This document shows positions 47,609-59,442 of a stretch of 64,000 bases of DNA, piece after piece. The notes beneath the pieces are model-generated. The model had not been told where the DNA came from and searched no databases. It saw nothing but the letters and a program-made list of their open reading frames with translations. Made by a program: the position numbers and the translations under genes. This stretch comes from Solea solea (taxonomy: Eukaryota > Chordata > Actinopteri > Pleuronectiformes > Soleidae): NCBI RefSeq assembly GCF_958295425.1, contig NC_081146.1, positions 21,275,458-21,339,457 on the forward strand, read 5' to 3'. Position 1 is the stretch's first letter; each line of letters starts with the position of its first letter.

Positions 47609-48172
47609 TGACACGATATTTTTGTCTTTCACGATGGTCACCATGTCAGATTATCAATCACAGTTTCTTGCCGTGTCTTGTTCGGTTTGACCCTGACCAA
47701 CCGTCGTTCACTGCACGAGTTCATAGAGTAGGTCTTCGGGAAGGTGGGACAGGGAGTTGTCAATCATTACTATTTCTCACCAACGTTTTAGTTTTTTAAC
47801 CTTGTCATGGTCGTCCCTTGAGGAGACGTCAAAGAGGCAGAGGTACTTTTGCCGAAGCTCAAAGAAATGTTCTTCGGCGTAACAGCCACAGCAGCAGCAG
47901 CCCTCTTCCTCCTCGCCATGTTTATCTCTGCGTGTTACGCTGGGTCAGAGTATTCTGTTATCCAATTGGTCAACGTCCAGGAGCACATCGTAAGAAATGT
48001 CAGAAGAGGCAGGAAAATAGAAACAATTCTAACATGCTGGACTTGCATCCCAGACACCAAATCTCTGTTCTTTGTTCCTGACGTACATAATCGGGTTTGC
48101 CTATGGAAATGTGTCGGTCACGACCAAATTGCATGAAAATCGACCTCAATTGGTGAAGTCTGATCCCGGCAT
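47609..48172 (+). mobile_element. Family C element, longest copy
   Basis: ACACGATATTTTTGTCTTTC, CACCATGTCAGATTATCAAT, GTCCCTTGAGGAGACGTCAA and ATAATCGGGTTTGCC, ending GAAGTCTGATCCCGGCAT. The left TGCCGGGATCAG terminus is missing, the right one is clean. A CAGCAGCAG segment sits at the place where the 37539 copy has its longer CAG run. The open frame at 47849-48136 lies wholly inside the repeat and shows no known domain. Confidence 0.7.
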
Positions 48173-49630
48173 AAAGGACAGTTTCATGAAAAACAACTCA
48201 TTTTATGACAACTCTTTTTGAGTAAGATATCTTTCACTAGTTTTTAATTTTCAATTTTCTCTACTAGTGTGACATTCAAATCGCCTGTGAACCACAATCT
48301 CTCACTTTTCTTCATCCACAGCTTCCACAGACTATGACGGTCAAAGTCTTACTGTTCGTAATGGAAGGACCTCCTTATTTGGGACAAAGAATGTTAAAAT
48401 ACGTCAATGCATTTTTGATTGAATTCGAATTTTATGTGGTATGTTTACAGTGTCAAATTATTCTTAATCTACAGCTTTACGACTGCCTTTACCAGCAGTG
48501 AGATATCTGCCATCTTGTTAGCTATAACTGCAGTTATTAGAGCACAAACTGCCGTCAAGGCCAAAATGGCGGTGGTGGAAAATTGGTAAAAGATAATAAA
48601 ATAAGTTGAGCCCAAACATGAAACGTTGCTGTTGTCAGCAAACCCAAATAAAGCATCATCATTTATCAAAACACTCACTGACTTATCTAACCTTTGACTC
48701 TCAACAATACATCCATATTTTTTCCAGCTAAACACATAATTCTTCAAAAGTGTAGCCATATATATATTTCTTTGAAAACCAAGTAAGAGCCTAAAGCAGT
48801 TGGTGTCTGGTCTCCTCAGCAGCAGAAGCGTCCGCCGTGGAGCTGACATGCATGGTGTAAGACTCCATTTCTCTCCGTAGAGCAGCCTGATTATCCCATG
48901 TATGAAGTGTCCGCCAGTGCACATATGAGTTGATCTTCACTCAGGAGAGAGCTGGAGGCTGTTGGGGAGATAAATAATGCAATTTCACCAACAGCCGCTG
49001 TGTCTGTGACATGACCATCCATCTCCTGTAAGCCAGACTGGATAGTTAGGGCTTACTGAACACATTCCACGCATGCACAGTGGGAGACAGCTGATCCACT
49101 TGGCTCTGGTTCGGATGCATTTGACCCCTGCCTGGAGGTGACCCCAATCTGCCTGACTGTGATCGAGAGAGAAATAGAGAGAGATCTTGGAGTAGTGAAG
49201 AAGATGCAGACAGAGACGGAGCTTTAGAACAAAAAGCAAAAGTTTGAATGTGTGGATGAGGAAGTGATGGAGCTGCAGTTGTGCCCAGGGTCAGTACCTG
49301 TAACCGTGACAGGGTGAGGAGATTGATCTGTGTTGTAACAACCCAATTGTCGGGATCATGTTGCCGCACGTACGCGTGAGCTTGTGTTCCTGGACCAAAA
49401 TTACATTACTTATTTAAGAGTTTACAGACATGCACATCAATGTGATGGGACGAGATGTGTTGTGTCAATAAGAGGAAACTGAGACCGCAGCCAAGAGTCC
49501 ATATTGTCATGAAAAACCAGATGTCCCGGTAGTCAGATTTTAAATAAAATATTTCCTTGTTATGACTGTATTTAGGTTTAGGCACAAGAAGCACCCAGTT
49601 AGGGCTGGTAAACAGCAAGATACTGTCCAT

Positions 49631-49631
<1 letters not shown>

Positions 49632-49664
<33 letters not shown>
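49632..49664 (+). repeat. (CA)n microsatellite
   Basis: About 33 bases of pure AC/CA. Confidence 0.92.
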
Positions 49665-49666
<2 letters not shown>

Positions 49667-51187
49667 TCTCCATAGAAATACAACAGAAGATCCTCATTAT
49701 GCTGTTATCCCAAAGAGTGGCCTTCTTGCAGACATCCTGCTTGCTGGGTTACAGTTTGAGTTTTGCCTCAAATACTTGACGTAATTTGTCACAATCAATC
49801 ATTGTTTTCTGTACAGTTTGCACAAATGTAGCTTTTCCCATGGTTGGCAGAAAAGTGTACTTTTTTTCCCCCTGCGAGACCAGGCTGCTGTTTTACTGTA
49901 ATATCTCCACGAGCCAGGCGGTTGTCTCTTCATGCCTCAAGGTCAACAATATTTCACTTGAGCTTAGGAAGTCCACGGTGGCAGCTACCACCCATCACAG
50001 CCATTATGATGAATCATTTCAAGTGGCTGCTCAAGGACCATGTCCAGAATTTTCCCTCCGCACTGACCATCGCAGCTGACGCCAAAAAACAACTGGGCCC
50101 CCATTACATTTCTCTCCCGCCATCAGTGGAATCACAGTCAGGACCTCGTAAGTTCTTCAAAAAGCACTTTACAGTCGACTTGACCTGGACCTTGAATGCC
50201 TCGCAGCACGACAGACACAAAAAGCATCCAACCTCCCCCTCCCACTCTCCCTACAGTCTATTAACCGGCCCCATGTTTGTCTGGTGAGGACAAAGGACAA
50301 CTTCTCATCACGAATACCTGAATACCACAATTTTAATGAAGCCCATAATAGTAAATTCAGCTGTTTGTCCCAGACAAGTGACTTTATTTGTACCCATAGA
50401 TAGATTTACTTTCCAAGGTTTAAGACAGTGACGTCCGTTTAATAAACATCTCCCACCCGACAGACATGACTAACAATGCAATGTGAAATAAAAACATTAT
50501 GAAACTAAAGTAAAATAAAGATAAATACGCCAAGAATAAATAAGTAACAAAACCCCTAGACCAATACTAGACTAATACTAAACTAAATAAATAAATAACT
50601 ACATAATGTGCAATATTACTTGTACAACTGTGTGCAATGGCTGCTGGAACAAAGCCACTTTGATATTGCTTTGTTCGTCTCTGGACTGTAAACATCCGTC
50701 CAAAGGAAGCACTCTTACTGTCTTGAATACAAGGTTGCTGTCTCTTGCCTGTCTCTAACAAACATTTATGCTCGGAAGAGAAGTTTCCGAAGTTTCCGAA
50801 GTTTCCAAAGCACTTTAATGGAAATCGTTCAATAAAAACGCAGCCCGTTGATTCATTCATTTATCCAGCCTCACACAGTGTAGGGTATGTGTGTAGTCGT
50901 GGAGGTTCGTGTGTGGAGGTCAGCCTCACTGTTTGTGTCTGGCTCGGTGGGTGGTCTGTAACATAGTTGCTGCCATCGAGGGGGCGCAGAGTACGTACAG
51001 AAACCAGAATGTGTACACAGAGCTCAGTGTCATGACCTGTGACCTCTCATGAAATCTTTCTGTGACACAACTTTCCCCGATTGACGTAACTCTCTATAAT
51101 ATGCTACAGTGGTTTATCTTTGTATTTGAAGACCATGGTCAGAATGTATGGACACTTTGTTTTCATAACATCATAAAGTGACTAAAA

Positions 51188-51525
51188 AGGGCAAATATGG
51201 GACTTTTAATTTGAAAATTCTCTGTAAAAATGTCTCATTTGCAGATGTCCTAAACACAACCTAGAAAAGTCCTGGTCAGTACTTGTGATTTTTTTCTCAA
51301 AGTTGATGCAAATATAGGACATTTAACTTAAACTCGCTTCAAACCTGTAAAGTAAAATTGTCTCATTTGAAGAATGCTAGTAGTCATAGGTATAGGAGAT
51401 TTTAATTGTTATTACATCACAAGTTTGAGATTTTTGTTCCCGATTAAATAGGCAAATATGGGACTTTTAATTTGAAATGTTTCTAAAACAATGCAGTAAA
51501 AATGGTCCTAACTGCAGGACTTCAA
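51188..51525 (+). repeat. Three imperfect copies of a GGCAAATATGGGACTTTTAA unit
   Basis: Starts at about 51190, 51308 and 51451. Each copy runs GCAAATATRGGACWTTTAA, then a TTGAAA/CTTAAA segment, then GTAAAAnTGnYCTnA. Spacing of 118 and 143 bases shows intervening insertions or deletions. It appears to be an old local triplication; origin unknown. Confidence 0.6.
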
Positions 51526-51584
51526 GACACTGGGGGATTTAAAGTGAGTCATCCACAAAGTCACTTGTCTGATTCCTGGCTTCT

Positions 51585-51745
51585 CTAGACTGTGTTCCAA
51601 AGTGTCTTTGGACAAAGACACTGAACCCTAAGTTGTGTATAAATGGGTGTAGATGACATGTAATAGAAAATAATGCAGCATAAAGATGTGCAATATGATT
51701 GGGTTTGAATGGATGAATGACAAAACTGCAGTGTGGAGTGCTGTG
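51585..51745. repeat. Dispersed repeat with AAGTGTCTTTGGACAAAGAC motif
   Basis: AAGTGTCTTTGGACAAAGAC followed by ACTGAACCCTAAGTTG resembles a very common fish repeat (consensus around GTGTCCTTGGGCAAGGCACT). A second copy of the motif is at about 52032-52070. Class not determined. Confidence 0.45.
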
Positions 51746-52009
51746 AGTTTCAAAACTGGAATAACAACCATGTTGATTCATTATAGGATATTTCAACAAG
51801 TCATACATGGGTTTTTATAGACTTTGAACTCTGTTATATTAAATAATATGATGGGTTAATGGGTCTAATTAGGCATTTTCTTTGTCAAGGCTGGTGTAAC
51901 ACATTCATCTGCCCCAGAAGAAACATGTATGAGTGAAGAGTTCTTCTATCACTAATTATCTGACTATAAATGTTACTCTGAATCAGACTTCATTCAGATA
52001 ATGATGCCC

Positions 52010-52095
52010 AGTGGTTTGGTTCTTGGTTACGAAGTGTCCTTGAGCAAGGCACTGACTCCCAACTGGTTCTTTGCTGCTGTGAATGCAGAGCAATT
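52010..52095. repeat. Second copy of the CTTGAGCAAGGCACTGA repeat
   Basis: GAAGTGTCCTTGAGCAAGGC and ACTGACTCCCAACTGG parallel the 51600 copy; the rest has decayed. Confidence 0.4.
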
Positions 52096-53559
52096 ATGAC
52101 TGACGTCAGCATTATCTTTGAACTGCACGTGAGAATAAGATTTTATAATCCGGTTTGGAGACGAACAGGTCTATTTAATGTGATTAAATCAGATCGTACC
52201 ACATATCTTAATCCAATTATTACTTTTTTTCTGAGTGTGACCTTATTCAGGTTAATGGAATCACAGTTCGCTATAGTGTCTTGTTCAGATTATTGATTTA
52301 ATTGTTTTGTATCATGGCTATCCATCTAAACATAGTCACATATTCACTGCAGAAATGAATCGGGGAGAAATTCTATCCAAAGATTTAGGCATCAGCTGTC
52401 CCAGATCATGAGCTCAAAAGGTAATGAGGTGTGAAAATGGTATTATAATGATGCAAGAAGAATGAAAGTGAGAGGGGAATTCAGCAACTGTACAGCCTCG
52501 CAGACAGCTGATTTGCTGCCAGCAGGAAAGAGAACTCCAATATTTGACTAATCTCAGTCTAAACATCATCTTCCAACCTGAACCAAGCGGTTCAGATTTC
52601 AGATTTTAAGTCGGAAGATCAGGAAATTGATCCGTGCAGCACTGACCAACAACATCATTTGTTTATTTTATTGAATTTAGCTTGAGGGGCCGGGTTTTGA
52701 GTGAGTGAGTGCAGTGTGTCCTCTAAAAATACAACATGTAATTCAAAGCCAATGAGGATGAAACCAGCTAATAATGTTTCAGTATATACAAACAGCTGTG
52801 GAGTAAACAGTGGAAAGTATCTATGCACACTCAGATCTCCTCTGGAGTTACAGTGCTTACTTTAAGGTGGACTGTCTTGTTTACCTTCTTTCACTTTTAC
52901 CTGAATGCCTCTCTTTTTTAAGATAAAACCGACACGCTCTATATCAGCCTTTGTGGAGGCCACTTTGTGGGTTTGTGTGGAGATATTGTTGCTTTTTATT
53001 CCCACTTGCTGCCCTTCTTCCATGTCTGATGTCCTCGTAAAGACTCTGACATTCACAAACAGTCCCAGACCAGCTCTTTACCTCATGCTCCCTCTCTTCA
53101 CTTCAGAGAACACTAAAACTGTTCCATCAATAATTCAAGCTCTGCGGACCAGATTGAGATCCACTCCCATGTCCACTCGTTCCCCAGTCATCGTGTAACC
53201 CTCCCACAACCTTTCATCTTGTCCAGACCTGTCTGTGGAAGATCCACACGTCCTGTCATTGCAGTCTCACATTTTACGACTCTGCAAAGTCAACATTGTT
53301 TTTGTTGTTGTATGGGCAGCCTTATTGTAGTGAGTGGGATGCAGGACACATATTTTCCAAGTTGCAAATGTGTTTATACTAAACTAAAATGTTTGCAGAA
53401 GGACTGTGTGCATTCTGCAGGATTAAAAGAAATAAATAGAGGTATTATTTTAGCAATTAAAGGGTCAAAATATGACAGGAAGAAGCAAAACTGGGAACTA
53501 GATGACGTCTCCCTTATGACGGGAGACCTTTTTACTGCACACCTCTCTTTACTTCTAAA

Positions 53560-53680
53560 CTCTGATCCATGTTGATTGGGGGGCTGTGGCTTGGTTGTAG
53601 ACCACACACACATTTTCCTGGGCTGCCCAAAAACTTAAATTTTACAGTATTCAAAGAGAAATGACAGATTGTTTAAATAT
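53560..53680 (+). pseudogene. Possible LINE C-terminal remnant
   Basis: One frame across 53598-53636 reads HTHIFLGCPKT before a stop, which resembles the His/Cys-containing tail (H…CP) downstream of the reverse transcriptase in L1-type LINEs. The match is very short, no upstream reverse transcriptase is recognisable, and it could be chance. Confidence 0.2.
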
Positions 53681-53809
53681 GCAACTTCCTTCGGGAGCTT
53701 AGTACCAGATGACCTTGAAGGCAATAACCACATTTCACTATTGAGAACCCTTCCTGCAATTGGCTTAGAGAAGTTTATAACATAAAATATATCATAGAGT
53801 TAAAGTTTA

Positions 53810-53992
53810 ATTTTATTAATCCCCTTAGGGAAAGTATTCCTCTGCATTTGACCCATCCTAGAATTAGGAGCAGTGGGCTGCCACACTGAGTAGCGCCCGG
53901 GGAGCATTGGGTGTTGGGTACCTTGGTCAGGGGTACCCCAGCCCTTTTAGGCCGGGTGGGGATTTGAACTGGCGACCTTTCGGTTACAAGTA
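53810..53992 (-). repeat. tRNA-headed SINE, head truncated
   Basis: Shares GAATTAGGAGCAGTGGGCTG, CCACACTGAGTAGCGCCCGG and GGTACCCCAGCC with the copy at 35215-35437. On the minus strand the B box is AGTTCAAATCC, but the A-box part is replaced by unrelated sequence after 53990. It therefore broke or inserted truncated at the tRNA head. Confidence 0.7.
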
Positions 53993-55119
53993 CATGCACA
54001 GTTACAATTAAAAACAGAATTATTTTTGAGTGAGTGGTGTCCAGTAACTGCCTCCTTTTTTTGGTTAATGTTACATCTGTTATATTACTGACTTCCTTTG
54101 TTGTTGGTTATTTTCTTTCTCTCCCTCCTAATGCATATTACAGTATGTGGCACCTTTTTCCTTTTGTGTATCTGCCTGCTTGGCCATGGGGTCCGTGGAC
54201 GATTAATTATCCATCCCAAACTTAGTGGAACTGATTATGGACATGTAGGGGATATTGACTGTTATGGACTGCCCTCTAGTGGCATGTACTACAGTATATG
54301 TCTGCTTTATACTCTTGAATATGTGATTATAATATAACCTTGCATGTAACAAGTAGAAATACAGAAGTTGGAAAAAATAAGAAATAACTAGGTGTAGAAA
54401 CCAAGTGTTAACTCACTGTGATATCATCATTTTTGGTCATTTTAGCATATTTATCTTACCATAAGATACAAAATGGACATCATGCCACATTAAAGACCTA
54501 AAACTAGTGTCTGAGAGCATTTACTCTACAGAAATATGTTTTAATCGCATGATTAATCAAGATAAAAGTAGGCACATGTGTTCATAGACCTGCACACAAA
54601 CCAGTGAGGTCGCCTCCTGATGGCTATTCAAGATCATACTGGTTTCAAACATTTCCACACCGGCCACATCCATTATTCTATGAAGTCTATGTTGGGATCT
54701 GGTTGAATCAGACGGATTATTTTTGCTTATTGATTTGTTTTTGATCTGAGGATGTGAACTGTGTGATTTGGTGAGTTGTGCTTGTATATCTGTCGTTCCA
54801 ACCCCCTCCTGATGACTAAATAATTGTAATAGATTCAGTGTTTCTTGTGTTCTTTGTCATGGTGTTTACACTACACTATTTTGTAAAGCAGGTTTAGCTG
54901 AACTATAGGTCTACAATAATATATGAACGTAATTTCAAGATGACAGGATGGATATTAGATGTTCAGCCCGATCCGTTTGTCTGTGTCGAGAATCCCTCCA
55001 CTTCCATATTTCTCTCTAAATGTTGCTCTCGGAGTGAAAGTGTCTGCCCTTCTCAAAGGTAATTTTTTGTCCCCCTGGGCATATTGATAGCAGTGCAGTG
55101 ATTGATATTCACACAGAGG

Positions 55120-55149
55120 ACACACACACACACGCACACACACACACAT
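55120..55149 (+). repeat. (CA)n microsatellite, interrupted
   Basis: CACACACACACACGCACACACAC with one CG interruption. Confidence 0.85.
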
Positions 55150-55606
55150 AGAAGGGCAGTGTGCAAAGGCTGCAGTCAGCCCTCATGAAGTCAAAGCACT
55201 GACCAGTGGACAATGCATCAAAGGTTATTAGTTGTAATACTGTAGGTGTCAACGTGTAGCTTAAAAAAAATAGTATAAATTGATGTGCAGTAATTAGGGC
55301 TCAGTAAGAGCAGCTTGGTGCACACTGGAAATGAACAAAGTTAAATAGACAAATTTAAAGAACATTAAAAATATTAAAAAAGAAGAAAAATACTTTTGAC
55401 ACATCAAATTTCAAACACAAATTGCTAAAATGGCAGGTGGCAGGTTGATTTATCTCAGTGTGTGGAAATATTTATATTTATTCTATTTTATTTGACGAAC
55501 TGTACGGCTTTTGTTGTGTTTCAATTCCTCTTATACAACATTTTCCCCTTGACTTTGTCACATTCATTTACAGTAGTCTCAGAACTGGAATAAATTGATG
55601 AAGACA

Positions 55607-55830
55607 ACACACACACATTCTTGTACCCTTAATAGGGACACTCATAGACATAAATGCTTTCCCTTGCCCCTTACCTTAACCTTAACTTTCACAACTAAGT
55701 GCCTAACCCTAACCCTAACCCTTAACCTAATCCCAATTCTTAACTCTTAAAAAAACTATTTTAAGTTTTGAGGACGAGCCAAAATGTCCTCACAAGTCAG
55801 AATGTCCCCAAAGAGATGGTTTGAATTTAA
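55607..55830 (-). repeat. Repeat family D with telomere-like CCCTAA units
   Basis: Contains ACATTCTTGTACCCTTAATA, CTAACCCTAACCCTAACCC (around 55711-55730) and GGACGAGCCAAAATGTCCTC. The same block occurs reversed at 62255-62375 (GGGGACATTTTGTCTGGGCT, GGGTTAGGGTAAG). The CCCTAA units are thus part of a dispersed repeat, not necessarily a relic of a chromosome end. Confidence 0.6.
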
Positions 55831-56730
55831 AAAAAAAAATGTCCTCCACAGCCTTGTTGCTCTATGTTGGCCTTGCGGTGCTATAATGCCCTCTAGTGGT
55901 GCTAGTGTGTCATTACAACAAATATGAGCAACATTGGTGACGGACACGCTGTCATTAATCAATCATCTGATCCAGCTACATTCCTTTAGTTACTAGTTAA
56001 TTCATTCCAACAATGGATTCACTTAATTCACCTCCATGTTTTCATCCGTGTGTGTGAGTAGTTGAACATAAGTGATATAATGTGATGTTTATACGGGAGC
56101 GATGTAACTGTTTTGTCAGCTGTTAGACACGGGCACAAGGGTTAATGCTTGTGGAAACACACTAACCTAAAATAGATTAGAATCAGGGGGGCGACCAACT
56201 GCCTGGATACTCTGCTATGGAAACATAAACGGTGGTTCCCTAAACATTTGCTTTCATTTTCATGCTCATTTTGTCTCCGAGCCTCTTCCAACACCTACAG
56301 TGCATCACGCCAAGTGTTTGTATGCATTACCCTTCCACGGGCAGCGTTAATCAGACGTCCTCGGCACAGCTCTTTTTTGCTGTAGGAGAGTTCTGCAGAG
56401 GGAACTCAGGGATGACTGCGCAATCTGGAAACTATTATGCTACGTCACTGTGATGGATCATGTCGAAGGCATGTCCGCTGCTCTGGGTTTTGTCATCGTA
56501 AGCGCTCGGCCAGCGTTTCCATAAAAGCTAGTCCTCATCAGGAGATGAGATTTCTGCTGGAAAAACTTCATGTTTGTCAAACAAGGACACTGAACTAAAT
56601 GATATTGCCCCATTATTTTGTGCTCTATAGTACACAAAACCCGTTTTTTGTGTTAAATTGTAGTTAAAGCTATGTTTATATGAGAAGTAAATTACTGAAG
56701 TTCTTCTCCATATCCTGTTGTCTCTTGCAG

Positions 56731-56794
56731 GTCCTTGGAACGCCGTCTGAAGACACCTGGCCCAGTGTTAACTCCTTGCCTCACTTCAAATCAG
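56731..56794 (+). CDS. cdk14: cdk14 exon: C-lobe, LGTPxEDTWP segment
   Basis: Acceptor TCTCTTGCAG ends at 56730, donor GTGAGG starts at 56795; the exon is 64 nt (21 codons plus G). It encodes VLGTPSEDTWPSVNSLPHFK and S, fragment residues 307-327. LGTPxEDTWP is the characteristic CDK C-lobe motif. This is the most diverged exon against human CDK14 in the window (PS for PN, SVN for GVH, KS for KP), but reading frame and splice phase are intact. It follows the longest intron in the window (14.3 kb). Confidence 0.96.
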
Positions 56795-57215
56795 GTGAGG
56801 CCTCCAATATCATCAAGCCCTTCTCGGTGCTTTGTCACAAACAAAGTAATCTTGTTTTCTTTAAAACACATGATTGTGTGGGAACATACATTTTTACGAG
56901 GAAAGGGCTGGAAGCAGAATGAATTATTCAGTTCTAAATCAAAATAACCAGTAAACAGTGTCGGCTTAACAGTGACCATTAAACTCAGTGGCTTGAAATG
57001 ATTTATTTATGGTGTAAGTTTTATAACGCAGCCGATGAATTATTAATTGTTAACTATTGTCCAAACCGTTTGACATTGTTGCTTTCTGGTTTTCTTGTTA
57101 AACAAATGTGGGAAAGTTGCAGTAGAAACACTTGATTTTAGATTCTCAGGAACCAAAACCTCCATACGAAGTGTTTTTCCACATGTTAGTTTATAAGCAA
57201 CCATCGTTACAACTA

Positions 57216-57250
57216 CACTATATGGACAAAAGGATCCGGACGCTTGACCA
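57216..57250 (+). repeat. Solo Tc1-like terminus
   Basis: CACTATATGGACAAAAGGAT followed by CCGGACGCTTGACC matches the terminus of the 1566-2026 Tc1 element in its first 17 bases. No opposite terminus was found nearby, so it is a decayed or broken copy. Confidence 0.6.
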
Positions 57251-57424
57251 GTGGTTGTCTAGTGTACACAGAAGAAAATTGACCCAAAAAAACCCTCTGT
57301 GACTCATCTATTGGTCCTGACCCAGTCTTCAGGAAAGCCTACTTTACTGTATATGTGCATCAGTAATATTTGTTTCCTGACATCTTGAAAGGTTGACTGT
57401 TGACCTTTAAAAGACAAAACCCAT

Positions 57425-57759
57425 CCATCCATCTGCTGTGCCAATCTCAGCTGACATAGGGCAAAAGGCGGGGTCACACCCTGGACAGCTCGCCAGTCCA
57501 TCACAGGGCAACATATAGAGACAAACAACCATTTACTCTCACACTCACGGTCAATTTAGAGTGTCCACTTTACCTAATCCCCATATTGCATGTTTTTGGA
57601 CTGTGGGAGGAAGCCGGAGAACCCAGAGAAAACCCACGCACACACGGGGAGAACATGCAAACTCCATGCAGAAAGGCCCTTGTTCCCACCGGGTCGCAAA
57701 ACCTGGGTCTTCTTGCTGCAGTAGCAAGAGTGCTAACCACTTCACCAACCGTGTGGCCC
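57425..57759 (-). repeat. tRNA-headed SINE with LINE-like body
   Basis: On the minus strand the head reads GGGCCACACGGTTGGTGAAG, with TGGTGAAGTGG (57737-57747) fitting an A box and GGTTTTGCGACCC as a degraded B box. The body contains GAGTTTGCATGTTCTCCCCG, TGGGTTTTCTCTGGG and CTTCCTCCCACAGTCCAAAA, a sequence extremely common in fish genomes. I associate it with L2-mobilised SINEs but cannot confirm the name. The minus-strand open frames here (57551-57908) derive from the repeat. Confidence 0.75.
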
Positions 57760-58449
57760 AAGACAAAACCCAACAGTACAAAAACAAGATTCACCAACGT
57801 TCGTACGGTACATATAATACAGTGAAATATCAACAACAACATCCCGTGCATTGGTAATAAAATGCTATCAAAATGTGAACACCTGAGATATAGGCTACAT
57901 GCTACCACCCTAACCTATGCAGTGCTGACAGTAGGTCCCACGTTGCTGAATATCATTGTACATCATAGCCTATGATACATCCAGTTACACACTCAATTAT
58001 ACAGTGGGTATAACCCTGACCCTCAAATCTAACCAATGGGTTAGTCGGTGTACAGCTGTGGCATCAGGAGCGGGGAAGGGGGGTTGGCAGCTCTGCCAGG
58101 GCAGTGGTGCCTTCTGGGAGCTCATTAGGGCTTTTTAGAAGCAACATGAATAGAGACTGCAGATTAGTGTTGCAGCTGATGGAGGGCAGAAGAGCTGGAG
58201 TGGAGGCGAGGAGAAAGGGGGACAGGCGAGGGCGACCATAAAGAGCTTCAGAGTAATGGTGAGGGCCAGTGAGGCATCACGGCGCTACGTACGCCAGCCT
58301 GTTATCTCCAGTGGCCAATTAGTGACCAAATGGTGTGACCCTCACACGTACACAACACATACAAATGTAATCTGTGGTCCTGTGGCCTTGGCGATAGTTG
58401 GCTCTTGTTAGCCTCTCGCACACTGTGCTGAACAGCTGTGCAGCTGTCT

Positions 58450-58482
<33 letters not shown>
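58450..58482 (+). repeat. (CA)n microsatellite
   Basis: About 32 bases of pure AC/CA. Confidence 0.92.
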
Positions 58483-58484
<2 letters not shown>

Positions 58485-59431
58485 TTGCACAGCTATTTTT
58501 GCCAGGTCACTGCATTGACTTCCGTTCATTTTGGCAGCCAAAACTACAGCCATAACCAGTTAATACCTTACCATAACCTTAAACTAACCACATTTCCCAT
58601 TTCAATCCTTACTCTAAACAGAGGTTCTGCCTCTTGAGGACTGATCTTTGATCTCCATGAAGACTACCGGTCTCAAAAAGGCAGTGTTTATACCTGAAAG
58701 ATAACCTGAAAAAGACTACACACTCACACACATGTCTGCAGATCTGTGCTGTTCCGGCTGCATTCCACTTTATTTATAAAGAGACATAGATAGATTTGAC
58801 TAAAATACAGTAAAACACCAAAAATAAAAGACACTAAAAGACAGACAGAGACCACACAATTTTCATGCTGGGTTAAAAGCCAAGGAGTAAAAGTGATTTT
58901 CCAGAGTGGAGGCCAGCATTGTTAACATGCACTAAAAAAAAAAGAGATGTTACCAGAGATGGATAAATGTAACCACATGTTGATGTTACATAAAGTAGCA
59001 TGAAGCCTCAGAGTACACAGTGATTACAGCGTATCATGTAATCAATACGTAGTTTATGTATTTATAGTTGCTTATATTTATATGATTCTATTGTCATTTA
59101 TTCTGTGAAAATTGGGCACAAAAAGTTAATGTGATTGTGAGTTATGATGATCTTTTTGAACATGGGGACAGCTGACCTTCGAAGCAGGTCAAAATTCGGC
59201 TGCAGGCGACTTAAATTAAATCCAGTTTTGTTGTTTGTTTGTTCTTAAGTTAAAGGGTTAGTCATTTTTTAAATAAAGGTTAAGATGTAGTCTGAAATAA
59301 AACACAACCGCAACATGTGGTTGTGTTTATTTCTCAGCACATGTGGCTAAAATGTGTACTTTAAACTTTAGTCTTTATTTATTGCTACTGAAACTGCAGA
59401 CAGTGAGCACAGGAGGAGGAAAAAAAGGGGA

Positions 59432-59442
59432 GGGGGGGGGGG
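59432..59442 (+). repeat. Poly-G tract
   Basis: A run of about 11 G following AAAAAGGGGA. Confidence 0.75.

Larger units (their letters stand above)
42452..56730 (+). other. cdk14: cdk14 intron (14.3 kb, longest in the window)
   Basis: GTGAGT…TTGCAG intron. It has a family B copy, two family C copies 2 kb apart, a CA repeat, a triplicated AT-rich motif, SINE copies, LINE-like traces and an interstitial CCCTAA-bearing repeat. Gaps of 0.5-1 kb between these (for example 42480-43940, 44300-45490, 46000-47600, 48930-49620, 52100-53550 and 54000-55600) show only chance open frames. Confidence 0.85.

Noticed and set aside
47818..48136. Two + strand frames of about 90 codons with a hydrophobic segment
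   Set aside because: They lie inside the family C repeat, and sister copies do not keep the frame.
49844..50287. 147-codon + strand frame, possibly a nested gene
   Set aside because: No recognised domain, no exon-like neighbours, and composition typical of chance reading in intronic DNA.
57551..57908. Several frames on both strands, 78-112 codons
   Set aside because: They fall within the tRNA-headed SINE at 57425-57759.
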